From Lentihominibacter faecis (GTDB taxonomy: Bacteria > Bacillota > Clostridia > Peptostreptococcales > Anaerovoracaceae), in contig NZ_JACRWC010000097.1 in assembly GCF_014306095.1 (NCBI RefSeq), positions 1 through 6,082 of the forward strand: a stretch of 6,082 bases of DNA, written 5' to 3'. Shown here piece after piece: positions 1 to 6,054 of the stretch (position 1 is its first letter; each line of letters begins with the position of its first letter). The translations under genes and the position numbers were made by a program. The notes below the pieces were generated by a model. That model was not told the DNA's origin, did not search any database, and saw only the letters and a list, made by a program, of their open reading frames with translations.

Positions 1-61
1 GTATATTACCATTCTTGCCTATAACATTATTCTTTGACCTCGCAACAATCAAACCTATCAT
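1..61 (-). CDS. dfrF: Dihydrofolate reductase, N-terminal fragment (DfrF-like, trimethoprim resistance)
   Basis: The leftward frame from the ATG at 59-61 gives MIGLIVARSKNNVIGKNGNI and then a C beginning the next codon (Pro in the family), before the window ends. Dihydrofolate reductases reduce dihydrofolate to tetrahydrofolate with NADPH in the cytoplasm. The start fits the family: a hydrophobic first strand (IGLIVA), then N-x-V-I-G-x-x-G-x-I-P-W, which contributes to the NADPH and folate site. From memory the fragment matches the beginning of DfrF, a trimethoprim-insensitive enzyme of enterococci, streptococci and gut Firmicutes; a chromosomal or other Dfr type cannot be excluded from 20 residues. 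A GGAGG (71-75) lies 9 nt before the ATG. The gene has its own promoter and follows a terminator, so it is transcribed apart from the hydantoinase gene. Only about one eighth of a typical 160-170 residue enzyme is present; this is edge truncation, not a pseudogene. Confidence 0.85.
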   Translation of the reverse strand, partial: MIGLIVARSKNNVIGKNGNI

Positions 62-179
62 CTATTTCATCCTCCATAATATGATGTCGTACCTGTGATT
101 CCATCAAGTGCACCACATCTTAACAAACTCAAAATTATCTCGAACTAACCAGCTCGACAAATTCCTTTTTTGTCTTCAT
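62..179 (-). promoter_or_regulatory. Structured 5' leader of the dfr gene, with a 14-codon mini-ORF
   Basis: Between the predicted transcription start (about 177) and the dfr ATG lies a leader of some 115 nt. It contains a mini-ORF at 179-135 (MKTKKEFVELVSSR, then TAA) that starts almost at the transcription start and has no ribosome binding site. A 7-bp hairpin with a 4-nt loop (140-146 with 151-157) overlaps its last codons and includes one G-U pair that works only in leftward RNA. A second stem (83-92 with 110-119, one mismatch) stands just before the GGAGG at 71-75. A two-codon ORF (ATG AAA TAG, 70-62) directly precedes the dfr start. The mini-ORF may be a leader peptide or the remnant of a gene whose promoter was captured. 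Translation is not demonstrated. Confidence 0.3.
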
Positions 180-183
180 CTGC

Positions 184-212
184 ATTATATCATATTGTTA
201 TAAGCATTGCCA
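184..212 (-). promoter_or_regulatory. Promoter of the dfr gene (extended -10)
   Basis: Read leftward, TGATATAAT at 192-184 is a perfect TATAAT with a TGn extension. The -35 position 17 nt upstream (TGGCAA, 212-207) is weak, as is usual for extended -10 promoters. The predicted start is near 177, about 115 nt ahead of the dfr ATG. The -35 overlaps the outer edge of the long palindrome at 212-345. Confidence 0.6.
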
Positions 213-345
213 TTTCTTTTCTGCTTTTGAAAAGTTACTTATCAGCCTATGTTTTGTAAAGGGTGATATTCAGCATTTCTCACGCAACAAGCCCTTGACA
301 AACCATAGACTAATAAGTTTTAAGGTAATCAAGCAGAAATGAAAT
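212..345. repeat. 134-bp imperfect palindrome (long inverted repeat with 26-nt loop)
   Basis: Two arms are inverted copies of each other. The outer block 212-226 matches the reverse complement of 331-345 at 14 of 15 positions. The inner block 237-264 matches the reverse complement of 291-318 at 23 of 28. They are separated by unmatched stretches of 10 nt (227-236) and 12 nt (319-330), with a loop at 265-290. Short extra pairing (TTGCC 207-211 with GGCAA 361-365) may extend the structure. No protein is evident inside. It sits between the hydantoinase terminator and the dfr promoter. Candidates are a MITE or mobile-element end, a single-strand replication origin or transfer-type hairpin, or a recombination site; no family is recognised. 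The fold exists in DNA and in RNA from either strand. Confidence 0.75.
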
Positions 346-366
346 AGTCTGCTGTTTCACGGCAAC

Positions 367-403
367 AAAAAAGAGATACCAACACACTTATGTAGTATCT
401 CTT
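367..403 (-). terminator. Rho-independent terminator, leftward
   Basis: A 9-bp stem (AAGAGATAC at 371-379 with GTATCTCTT at 395-403) has a 15-nt loop and, in leftward RNA, runs into six U residues (372-367). It ends transcription coming from the hydantoinase gene. The hydantoinase stop codon (390-388) lies inside the loop, which is unusual for a native gene end. Confidence 0.75.
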
Positions 404-2460
404 AGTCTAGTAGCAATATTCTTTTGTTTGCAAGCAGGTAAACATGGGCTGTTTCTTAATATCTTTTTGTTTGGGAAACACCGCTGTCCCATCCAGGTTT
501 TTTCCTGAACATCCTGGATGTCCTCTACATCGCTGATCTCCACCATGATGTCTGAGAATTTTTCTTCGATCTTCCAGTTTCTGCATCCGGCATCCGCAAG
601 GAGATGTTCGATATGTTTACGTCCTTCGTGGATCGCGTAGAAAGTTGCTTCTTCTTTTGATCCACATTCCATCCGGCTCCATGGCAGATTGAGCAGATAT
701 TTGCCCTTGTCCATGCTGATGAGGATCTCGACAGTTTCCGTCACCTGTCCTACGGCTGCCCCAAACGCGTTGGCAACATCGGCGTGTTCCGGCACCAGTA
801 CATCTTCATGCAAAAGTTTCCCGGCCTCGCGCAGCCATACTCCCGCCGGAGCCCCGATGGCAACCAGCCTCTTTTTTAAATGTATCTGTGGATCGATGAC
901 GCTGGATGGTTTGCTGCCGAAGGCTCTTTCCAGAAGATACATAGCCGCTTCACTTTCCGACATGGAGATCATGCCCTGATCCGGGCGAAGGGAACTACCG
1001 TCCCGATTTTCCTCTGCAAGATCAAAATTCGCTGCCGCCTGTACACATGCCGACGCCAGTTTTACTTTGATCATCCTCTCCACCTTATTCAGGAATTTTG
1101 CCGTGCTGATTTCCTGCCGCCGTGCCAGGATCTCCACACCGGCATTGGACAGATCCCGGTTCCAGCGGTTATATCTGCCCTGTACATGGAGGATATCTGT
1201 AGGTGTAACGCCGATCCGAAGCAAAATGCCTTCTTCCACCAGAGGCGTCAGATCGACGGTCTCCGGATCCTGTCCGATGATACGAGCCAGATACGTCATG
1301 CTGTGAGGTCGTTCTCTAAGCTTTTCCATCATTTTTTCATCTTTTCCGGTAACATCACGAGATGCCATGCCTCCCCGGTAGAAATAACAATCCGCTTCCT
1401 GTGCGGAATAAGATTTGATATCACCTGTTCTTCGGAAGCTGCGCACTTCATGGATCAGTTCCGGCCACTGTGCGCCCGCCACACAGAGTGGAATAACTTT
1501 TTCCGGCCCGATCTGAATCTCTCCGTGGCGGTCGAGACATATGCGGCTGTCACCGCCGATGCCGAAGGTTGAGATCTCCGCTGCCTGTACACGGGTAAGC
1601 CATCCGCCTACGTTGGCGCCCTCTCTGCGGATCTTCACCGATCCGCCTGAAACTTCCGCGATGTCCGTGGTCGTCCCGCCCATATCGACTACGATCCCAT
1701 CCTTCTGTCCCGTCAGAGCCAGACCGCCGATCACGCTGGCCGCAGGTCCCGAGAGAATGGTCTCCACCGGTCTTTGACCTGCCAGTTTTTCCGTCATCAG
1801 TGTCCCATCACCTTTTACGACCATGATGGTGCCTGAAATACCTTTTTCTTTCAGCACCTTTCTTGTAGAAACCAGCAGATCATCTATAATGGAAATCAAC
1901 CGTCCGTTGAGTACAGCCGTTATCGTTCTGTGATAAAATCCCAGTGCCGTACTGAGATGATGAGCACAGATGACAGGAATGCCCAGCACATCTTCCGCGA
2001 TCTTTGCAGCCTCCTGCTCGTGCTTCGGATTGCGAACGCTGGCATAGCCGGAGATCGCCACGGCGTCCACTTTGCCCTTCAAAGACTCCAGCACACGTTT
2101 CACTTCTTCTTCTTCCAGCGCCTCCTTCTGCCTTCCCATAATGTCGAAGGCTCCCCGGATATGTATGCTTTTTGCAGCCGGGATATCTTCTTCCAGCTCA
2201 GCTCCCATATAAAGCAGTGCGACTTTGCCGCCTCTTCCTTCTACGATCGCATTGGTGGCCAGTGTCGTTGAAAGAGAAATCAGTGTGATTTCCTCCAGCC
2301 TGTCAAATTCCAGCTGATCCAGACAGTTCTTGATCCCTGTCGTCAGATCGTCTTTGGTCGTCAACGCCTTTGCCTTGCATAACACCTTGCGATCCTTTGC
2401 ATCGATTATGACTGCATCCGTATAAGTACCACCTGTATCCATTCCTAAAATAAAAGACAT
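388..2460 (-). CDS. Hydantoinase/oxoprolinase family protein (HyuA-like), probably with altered C-terminus
   Basis: A 690-residue protein of the ATP-dependent hydantoinase A / 5-oxoprolinase / acetone carboxylase beta family, cytoplasmic enzymes with an actin/Hsp70-like ATPase core that activate amide or carbonyl substrates by phosphorylation. Visible motifs are the phosphate-1 loop DTGGTYTD (8-15), STTLATNAIVEGRGG (64-78), LSGPAASVIGG (236-246), the second ATP loop VDMGGTTTDIAEV (258-270), GIGGDS (300-305), GAPAG (536-540) and ANAFGAAVG (563-571). The N-terminal Hydant_A_N region is about 4-180 and the hydantoinase A core about 195-480. The start is supported by AAGGAGG (2473-2467) 6 nt before the ATG. 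No hydantoinase B partner is present; the specific substrate is unknown. From about residue 655 the sequence turns AT-rich, with AGA, ATA and TTA codons, and reads into the terminator hairpin, so the native end may be lost. Likely the second gene of an operon with the transporter upstream. Confidence 0.88.
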   Translation of the reverse strand: MSFILGMDTGGTYTDAVIIDAKDRKVLCKAKALTTKDDLTTGIKNCLDQLEFDRLEEITLISLSTTLATNAIVEGRGGKVALLYMGAELEEDIPAAKSIHIRGAFDIMGRQKEALEEEEVKRVLESLKGKVDAVAISGYASVRNPKHEQEAAKIAEDVLGIPVICAHHLSTALGFYHRTITAVLNGRLISIIDDLLVSTRKVLKEKGISGTIMVVKGDGTLMTEKLAGQRPVETILSGPAASVIGGLALTGQKDGIVVDMGGTTTDIAEVSGGSVKIRREGANVGGWLTRVQAAEISTFGIGGDSRICLDRHGEIQIGPEKVIPLCVAGAQWPELIHEVRSFRRTGDIKSYSAQEADCYFYRGGMASRDVTGKDEKMMEKLRERPHSMTYLARIIGQDPETVDLTPLVEEGILLRIGVTPTDILHVQGRYNRWNRDLSNAGVEILARRQEISTAKFLNKVERMIKVKLASACVQAAANFDLAEENRDGSSLRPDQGMISMSESEAAMYLLERAFGSKPSSVIDPQIHLKKRLVAIGAPAGVWLREAGKLLHEDVLVPEHADVANAFGAAVGQVTETVEILISMDKGKYLLNLPWSRMECGSKEEATFYAIHEGRKHIEHLLADAGCRNWKIEEKFSDIMVEISDVEDIQDVQEKTWMGQRCFPNKKILRNSPCLPACKQKNIATRLRDTT

Positions 2461-2508
2461 AGAAAGCCTCCTTCTCCTGTTTTAGGATCATCGTAAGCCT
2501 TCTATGTC
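2456..2508 (-). promoter_or_regulatory. RNA hairpin enclosing the hydantoinase start codon, with following U-rich tract
   Basis: In leftward RNA, 2508-2495 (GACAUAGAAGGCUU) pairs along all 14 positions with 2469-2456 (AGGCUUUCUAUGUC). Two of the pairs are G-U and would be lost in RNA of the opposite strand. The 3' arm contains the AUG, the 6-nt spacer and the last three bases of the ribosome binding site. The 25-nt loop carries UCCU (2487-2484), which can pair with AGGA at 2478-2475 or compete for the ribosome binding site. The stem is followed at once by UUUUAUUUU (2455-2447), which is also codons 2-5. It could block translation initiation, act as an attenuator between transporter and hydantoinase, or do both. 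No riboswitch family is recognised. Confidence 0.5.
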
Positions 2509-2567
2509 ATTTGTTGCAAGATGTCACGGAGATTCTTTAAGGAAACTTTAAAAAAGCAGCTCCGTCT

Positions 2568-3848
2568 CTACTCTTTGATTTCTGGCGATATGATAGTATT
2601 CTTCTTGCTGACCACGATACCGCAGATCACCATGAAAATACAGAGGATCTCCATGCAAACGAAGATCACCAGATAGTTGTCGTCAAACAGTCTAAGCACC
2701 GCCGGGAACAGCACGGTTTCCAGAAATGCTCCGAAATAAGCAAATCCATTAAATATGCCTGCCACGCTGCCTGCAAACACTCTGCAACCCTGATCGATAG
2801 CGTGTACCCAGAGGATCCCATTGATGCCATAGAGAGCGAATCCCATAAAAAAGATCCCGACCAGCACCGACTGAGTGTTTTCCAGCATCGGGAAAGTAAC
2901 GACCAGTGTTCCGCATAGCGCCGCCATTGCCGTCACAACGATTCCCTTATTATAAAAAAGCTTGGTTTCTGCTACCCAGGTAATTACAAGTGTCCCAAAA
3001 GCCATACCGATAGGAAGCGTCAAATTAGAGAATGTCTCACTGAGAACTTCCTCACCACTGGTCTGCTTATAGTACACCGGGATCCAGTTGAGGAGTCCGT
3101 ACCGGCAGATACTGGAAATCAAAGCAATGGTACACCACCACCAGAAATTTCGAAGTCTCAAAAAATATAACCATGGTTTTTTGTCTTCTTTCGCACGTTT
3201 TCGCAGAGCTTCTTCTCGTTTTTCGTGTCTAGGATTTTTTATAATATATTCGTCCAGATTCTTATCTGCAGGTTTTTCCACCGCAAAAATCCCAAACAAT
3301 ATCAGGAATACCAGCAGTGCCCCCATAGGAATAACCATTGCGATGCGCCAGCCAATATGTGGCCATAGCGACAGAAGCATAATAGGTAAGAGGTATGCTG
3401 TAACATGTGAGATCCCCGAAAAGAAATTTGCAATACCTATCCCCTGTCCCTTCGAGCCTTCTTCCCACCAGTGAGACAACATGCTGATACCGCCGACCCA
3501 GATCATGCTCTGAAAGAAGCCATTAATGATCCATGTTCCTAGTAAGAGCCCCCACACATGTTCCATTGAGATAAACACATTCATCAGAATTGTTCCAAGG
3601 CCACCACAAACAACGATTCGTTTCGCACCAACTCGATCTGCCAGATATCCATTGAACACACTTCCTGCAGCGTAGCTTAGGAATATACTGACTGACAAAA
3701 TATAAGTCTGCACATCATTCATACCAACATCTGCCACAAAGCGTTCCATATTGTTATTAACATTGAACCGCCCCAGATATACGAAATTATACATCACAGC
3801 AAAACTAATCAGTGTAACCCATCTATAATGGCTGAATCGTCGCTTCAT
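2568..3848 (-). CDS. OPA-type major facilitator transporter (GlpT/UhpT-like)
   Basis: A 426-residue membrane protein with about 12 predicted helices (roughly 12-30, 49-70, 78-97, 101-125, 137-160, 168-190, then 235-262, 275-295, 302-321, 328-350, 358-385, 392-415) and a charged central loop (191-226, rich in K, R and E). Counting from the upstream ATG, YLGRFNVN places Arg28, and CRYGLLNW places Arg250. These match by context and spacing the two phosphate-binding arginines of E. coli GlpT (R45 and R269). ADRVGAKR (71-78) is the usual loop 2-3 signature, and SHWWEEGSKGQG and GWR fit GlpT-like transporters. OPA members exchange organophosphates for phosphate; related members carry other anions, so the substrate is open. 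Two ATGs are in tandem (3851 and 3848): AGGAGG at 3860-3855 is 3 nt from the first and 6 nt from the second, so the second is chosen. First gene of the leftward pair, divergent from the kinase. Confidence 0.88.
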   Translation of the reverse strand: MKRRFSHYRWVTLISFAVMYNFVYLGRFNVNNNMERFVADVGMNDVQTYILSVSIFLSYAAGSVFNGYLADRVGAKRIVVCGGLGTILMNVFISMEHVWGLLLGTWIINGFFQSMIWVGGISMLSHWWEEGSKGQGIGIANFFSGISHVTAYLLPIMLLSLWPHIGWRIAMVIPMGALLVFLILFGIFAVEKPADKNLDEYIIKNPRHEKREEALRKRAKEDKKPWLYFLRLRNFWWWCTIALISSICRYGLLNWIPVYYKQTSGEEVLSETFSNLTLPIGMAFGTLVITWVAETKLFYNKGIVVTAMAALCGTLVVTFPMLENTQSVLVGIFFMGFALYGINGILWVHAIDQGCRVFAGSVAGIFNGFAYFGAFLETVLFPAVLRLFDDNYLVIFVCMEILCIFMVICGIVVSKKNTIISPEIKE

Positions 3849-3854
3849 CATATT

Positions 3855-3860
3855 CCTCCT
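3855..3860 (-). promoter_or_regulatory. Ribosome binding site of the transporter gene
   Basis: A perfect AGGAGG in leftward RNA. Its distance of 6 nt to the ATG at 3848, against 3 nt to the ATG at 3851, favours the downstream start. Confidence 0.75.
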
Positions 3861-3870
3861 AAAGCAACTA

Positions 3871-3899
3871 TTTACAATTTACTGTCTATAATTTATCAT
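3871..3899 (+). promoter_or_regulatory. Promoter of the histidine kinase gene
   Basis: TTTACA (3871-3876) and TATCAT (3894-3899) are separated by exactly 17 nt, each a good match to the sigma-A consensus (TTGACA, TATAAT). The predicted start near 3906 leaves a leader of about 34 nt before the ATG at 3940. A TATAAT also occurs at 3887-3892 but has no -35 at proper distance. Confidence 0.5.
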
Positions 3900-3909
3900 A
3901 AACATATAG
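3886..3909. promoter_or_regulatory. Imperfect palindrome over the divergent promoter (candidate operator)
   Basis: CTATA at 3886-3890 is mirrored by TATAG at 3905-3909, with a nearly concentric perfect core TTTATcATAAA (3892-3902). It overlaps the kinase -10 and the likely leftward promoter. The sequence is very AT-rich, so a chance dyad is possible; a response regulator or repressor site is the functional alternative. Confidence 0.3.
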
Positions 3910-3918
3910 TGATTTCAA
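3890..3918 (-). promoter_or_regulatory. Candidate promoter of the transporter-hydantoinase operon
   Basis: Read leftward, TTGAAA (3918-3913) and TAAATT (3895-3890) are 17 nt apart. The -35 is good, the -10 weak (4 of 6). TATGAT (3900-3895) is a better -10 but lacks a matching -35. The element overlaps the rightward kinase promoter, so the two would compete or be controlled together; a weak core promoter would fit an activator-dependent operon. Confidence 0.3.
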
Positions 3919-3939
3919 ACAGAAGAACAGGGGGTTTTT

Positions 3940-5706
3940 ATGCATATCATACCGGGTTATTCCATGATGGCAGCAACAGCTACCACATTTATGCTCAGTA
4001 TCATCTTCCTGCTTTTATCCGAGCAAAGTAAAAAACAATATATGCGGTTCTGGGGGATTTCCTGGTTAGTCTATTCTGCTATGTTCCTGCTGGACTTCTG
4101 CCACCTCAACTGGGATTTCATCTATCTAGGATACGTAATGCTACGACAAATGCTAGCACTTCTGGGTGCCTATACTTTCCTGCTTGGAACACATCACTTC
4201 TTTCAGACTAAATACCCGGCTTCTTTGGGCTTTGCGGCTATCTTGTCAACCATATCCATGAGTCTTTATCCAGCGATCTCTCCGGTGTATACCCTGATGA
4301 TCATTCCAAATATCATCTTCTCATCAGGACTTCTGATTTATTCCGGCTGCATGTTCATCGCCATTTCCTGGACTCAGAAACTTCCGGAAAAGCTGATCGC
4401 CAGCTTTCTGATCATCCTGTGGAGCATCTTTATCAACCACTTCGCTTTTTCACTTAAAAACCAGCAGCTTGAGATATTTTCTTATTTTATCAGTATTTTC
4501 ACCGTAAACGTGCTGATTCTGACCTTGATCATCATTTACTTTAAAAAGCTGCGGTTCATCGATACGAAGCAGCATAACCGGTTTCGTCTTCTGGTGGAGA
4601 ATTCATCAGACTCCATGTTTCTGTACGATTACAAGCGGCAGCAGTTCGAATATATCAGTCCCGGTATTTCATCCCTTATCGGCATCAGTGAAGAAAAACT
4701 TTATGAAATGCCGGAGCGGTTCTTCGACTACGTCAACACGCCAAAGAAATACAGCTCTGTCCTCAGCATTTTCTCCCGTCCGGTCAAACGACCGAACGGC
4801 GGTATCCTCATGCTCTACAAAAACGGCATCGTGGAGCGATGGTCACAGATCCACTATATCCCGATCCGCGATAACACAGGAACGGTTTCTGCGGTAGAAG
4901 GTATTCTGCGTGACATCACCGAACAGAAACGGGCAGAAGAAAGTTTAAAAGAGGCAGAAGAGGCCAAAAAAGAATTTCTGGAAAATATCTCACATGAGAT
5001 CAAAACGCCGATCACGCTGATCCAGGGTTACACCGAAAGTCTGCTGGATAAAGTGGTTCCTCCGGAATCCACAGACACGTACCTGAAAATGATCAATTCC
5101 AAAGCAAATGTGCTGACTACGCTTTTGTCAGACCTGGCACAGATCTCCGATATGTCTTCGCAGACCATGGAATACAAGTTTTACGAGCACAATGCTTCTG
5201 ACATCATGCAGGAGCTGATACAGCAAGGAGAATTTCACATCACGACATCCGGGCACACAGTATCGACTAAAGTAAATATAGTTCCATACGCCGTGATCAT
5301 CATCGATCCTCAGCGGATCCAGCAGGTCATCTCCAACCTCATCAGCAATGCGATCCGTCATACCCCGTCAGGCCGGAAAATCTCTATTTCCTGCGTTTCC
5401 TATCCCCACGAGGACATGATGCATGCGCCGGCATCAGATGATGATTACAGCATTCCGGACGGTGAGATCCTGGTCACAGTCAGCGATCAGGGAGACGGCA
5501 TCCCGGAGAAGGATATCTCTCATATTTTCGAAAGGAATTTCAGCGGCGGACGTCGGATACAGACGAGCACTTCCGGCAAAGGCAACTCCGGTCTGGGGCT
5601 TTATATTTCCAGCCAGATCATCTCGCAGCATTCCGGGCGGATGTCTGCAAAGAATAATCCAGACGGCGGAGCGGCGCTATCGTTTTCCCTGCCGTATTAT
5701 CGGTAA
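3940..5706 (+). CDS. Membrane sensor histidine kinase (7TM-PAS-HisKA-HATPase)
   Basis: A 588-residue two-component sensor kinase. The first 200 residues hold about seven membrane helices (near 8-27, 36-54, 61-87, 95-112, 116-139, 151-170, 176-201) with short loops and no large extracellular domain, suggesting sensing in or near the membrane. A cytoplasmic PAS domain (about 213-327, ending GILRDITEQK) is joined through a charged helical linker (329-345) to a HisKA domain with H-box FLENISHEIKTP and phospho-acceptor His352. The ATPase domain shows the N-box NLISNAIRHTP (466-476), G1 DQGDGIP (516-522), F-box FERNF (530-534) and G2 GNSGLGL (548-554), so it appears catalytically complete. The start has AGGGGG (3929-3934) 5 nt upstream. 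No response regulator is adjacent; a terminator follows directly. Divergence from the transporter operon suggests, but does not prove, that it controls it. Ligand unknown. Confidence 0.92.
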   Translation: MHIIPGYSMMAATATTFMLSIIFLLLSEQSKKQYMRFWGISWLVYSAMFLLDFCHLNWDFIYLGYVMLRQMLALLGAYTFLLGTHHFFQTKYPASLGFAAILSTISMSLYPAISPVYTLMIIPNIIFSSGLLIYSGCMFIAISWTQKLPEKLIASFLIILWSIFINHFAFSLKNQQLEIFSYFISIFTVNVLILTLIIIYFKKLRFIDTKQHNRFRLLVENSSDSMFLYDYKRQQFEYISPGISSLIGISEEKLYEMPERFFDYVNTPKKYSSVLSIFSRPVKRPNGGILMLYKNGIVERWSQIHYIPIRDNTGTVSAVEGILRDITEQKRAEESLKEAEEAKKEFLENISHEIKTPITLIQGYTESLLDKVVPPESTDTYLKMINSKANVLTTLLSDLAQISDMSSQTMEYKFYEHNASDIMQELIQQGEFHITTSGHTVSTKVNIVPYAVIIIDPQRIQQVISNLISNAIRHTPSGRKISISCVSYPHEDMMHAPASDDDYSIPDGEILVTVSDQGDGIPEKDISHIFERNFSGGRRIQTSTSGKGNSGLGLYISSQIISQHSGRMSAKNNPDGGAALSFSLPYYR

Positions 5707-5710
5707 AATA

Positions 5711-5758
5711 AAAGTCTGCTCAGAGCACCAGTTTTTGGCACGCCTGAGCAGACTTTTT
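5711..5758. terminator. Bidirectional rho-independent terminator
   Basis: A 13-bp perfect stem (AAAGTCTGCTCAG at 5711-5723 with CTGAGCAGACTTT at 5744-5756) encloses a 20-nt loop. Rightward RNA ends in a U tract (5754-5758), leftward RNA in UUUUAUUUU (5713-5705). It lies 4 nt after the kinase stop and 9 nt before the stop of the convergent permease gene, so it serves both. Confidence 0.92.
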
Positions 5759-5767
5759 CCTTATTTG

Positions 5768-6054
5768 TTATTCATTACATTTAAGAGCTTCGTCCATCGG
5801 GACTTTGCGGATTTTTCTGTTAAGCGCCAGACTGATGATGGCATATATCACGATACCGATGAGAAACATCTCCGGAAACAGCGACGGCTTTACGTAGAAC
5901 GTGAGCCAGCCGGAAAACTTTTGCATCATAAGCTGGTAGACTATCTGCAGCAGCTTGTAATCCACCGGCAGGCTGATGAGCAGGCACAGTACGACCGCCA
6001 CGGCCGTGGATGTGTTGTACAGCCCCGAGATCTCCCGATTGGTATAGCCCAGGA
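5768..6054 (-). CDS. FtsX-family ABC transporter permease, C-terminal fragment
   Basis: The leftward frame is open from the contig end to the TAA at 5770-5768, giving the last 94 complete codons. It begins LGYTNREISGLYNTSTA, the cytoplasmic loop typical of FtsX/MacB-type permeases (x-L-G-x-x-x-x-E-I). A hydrophobic helix follows (VAVVLCLLISLPVDY), then an extracellular stretch, a final helix (MFLIGIVIYAIISLAL) and the characteristic tail RKIRKVPMDEALK. Such permeases work with an ATPase in export of peptides, lipids or antibiotics, or in mechanotransmission; the subtype cannot be told. Position 6001 offers a GTG, but it lies within the conserved domain, so it is internal. The gene is truncated by the sequencing adapter at 6055, not by mutation. 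It is convergent with the kinase and shares its terminator. Confidence 0.85.

Noticed and set aside
295..323. Rightward TTGACA at 295-300 as a promoter -35
   Set aside because: No acceptable -10 at 16-18 nt, and it lies within the long palindrome with no rightward gene downstream.
332..353. Small hairpin AGCAGA / TCTGCT
   Set aside because: Six base pairs without a U tract; it competes with the much longer palindrome arm at 331-345 and is probably incidental.
880..1572. Rightward open frame of 230 codons antisense to the hydantoinase gene
   Set aside because: It lies wholly opposite a gene with clear family motifs, has no recognisable domain and is a by-product of codon bias.
2303..2491. 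Leftward open frame of 62 codons overlapping the hydantoinase start
   Set aside because: It is the hydantoinase 5' end read in another frame; the main frame carries the DTGGTYTD motif and the ribosome binding site.
2526..2565. Inverted repeat ACGGAG / CTCCGT just after the transporter stop
   Set aside because: Only 6 bp with a 28-nt loop and no U tract after it in either direction, so not a convincing terminator.
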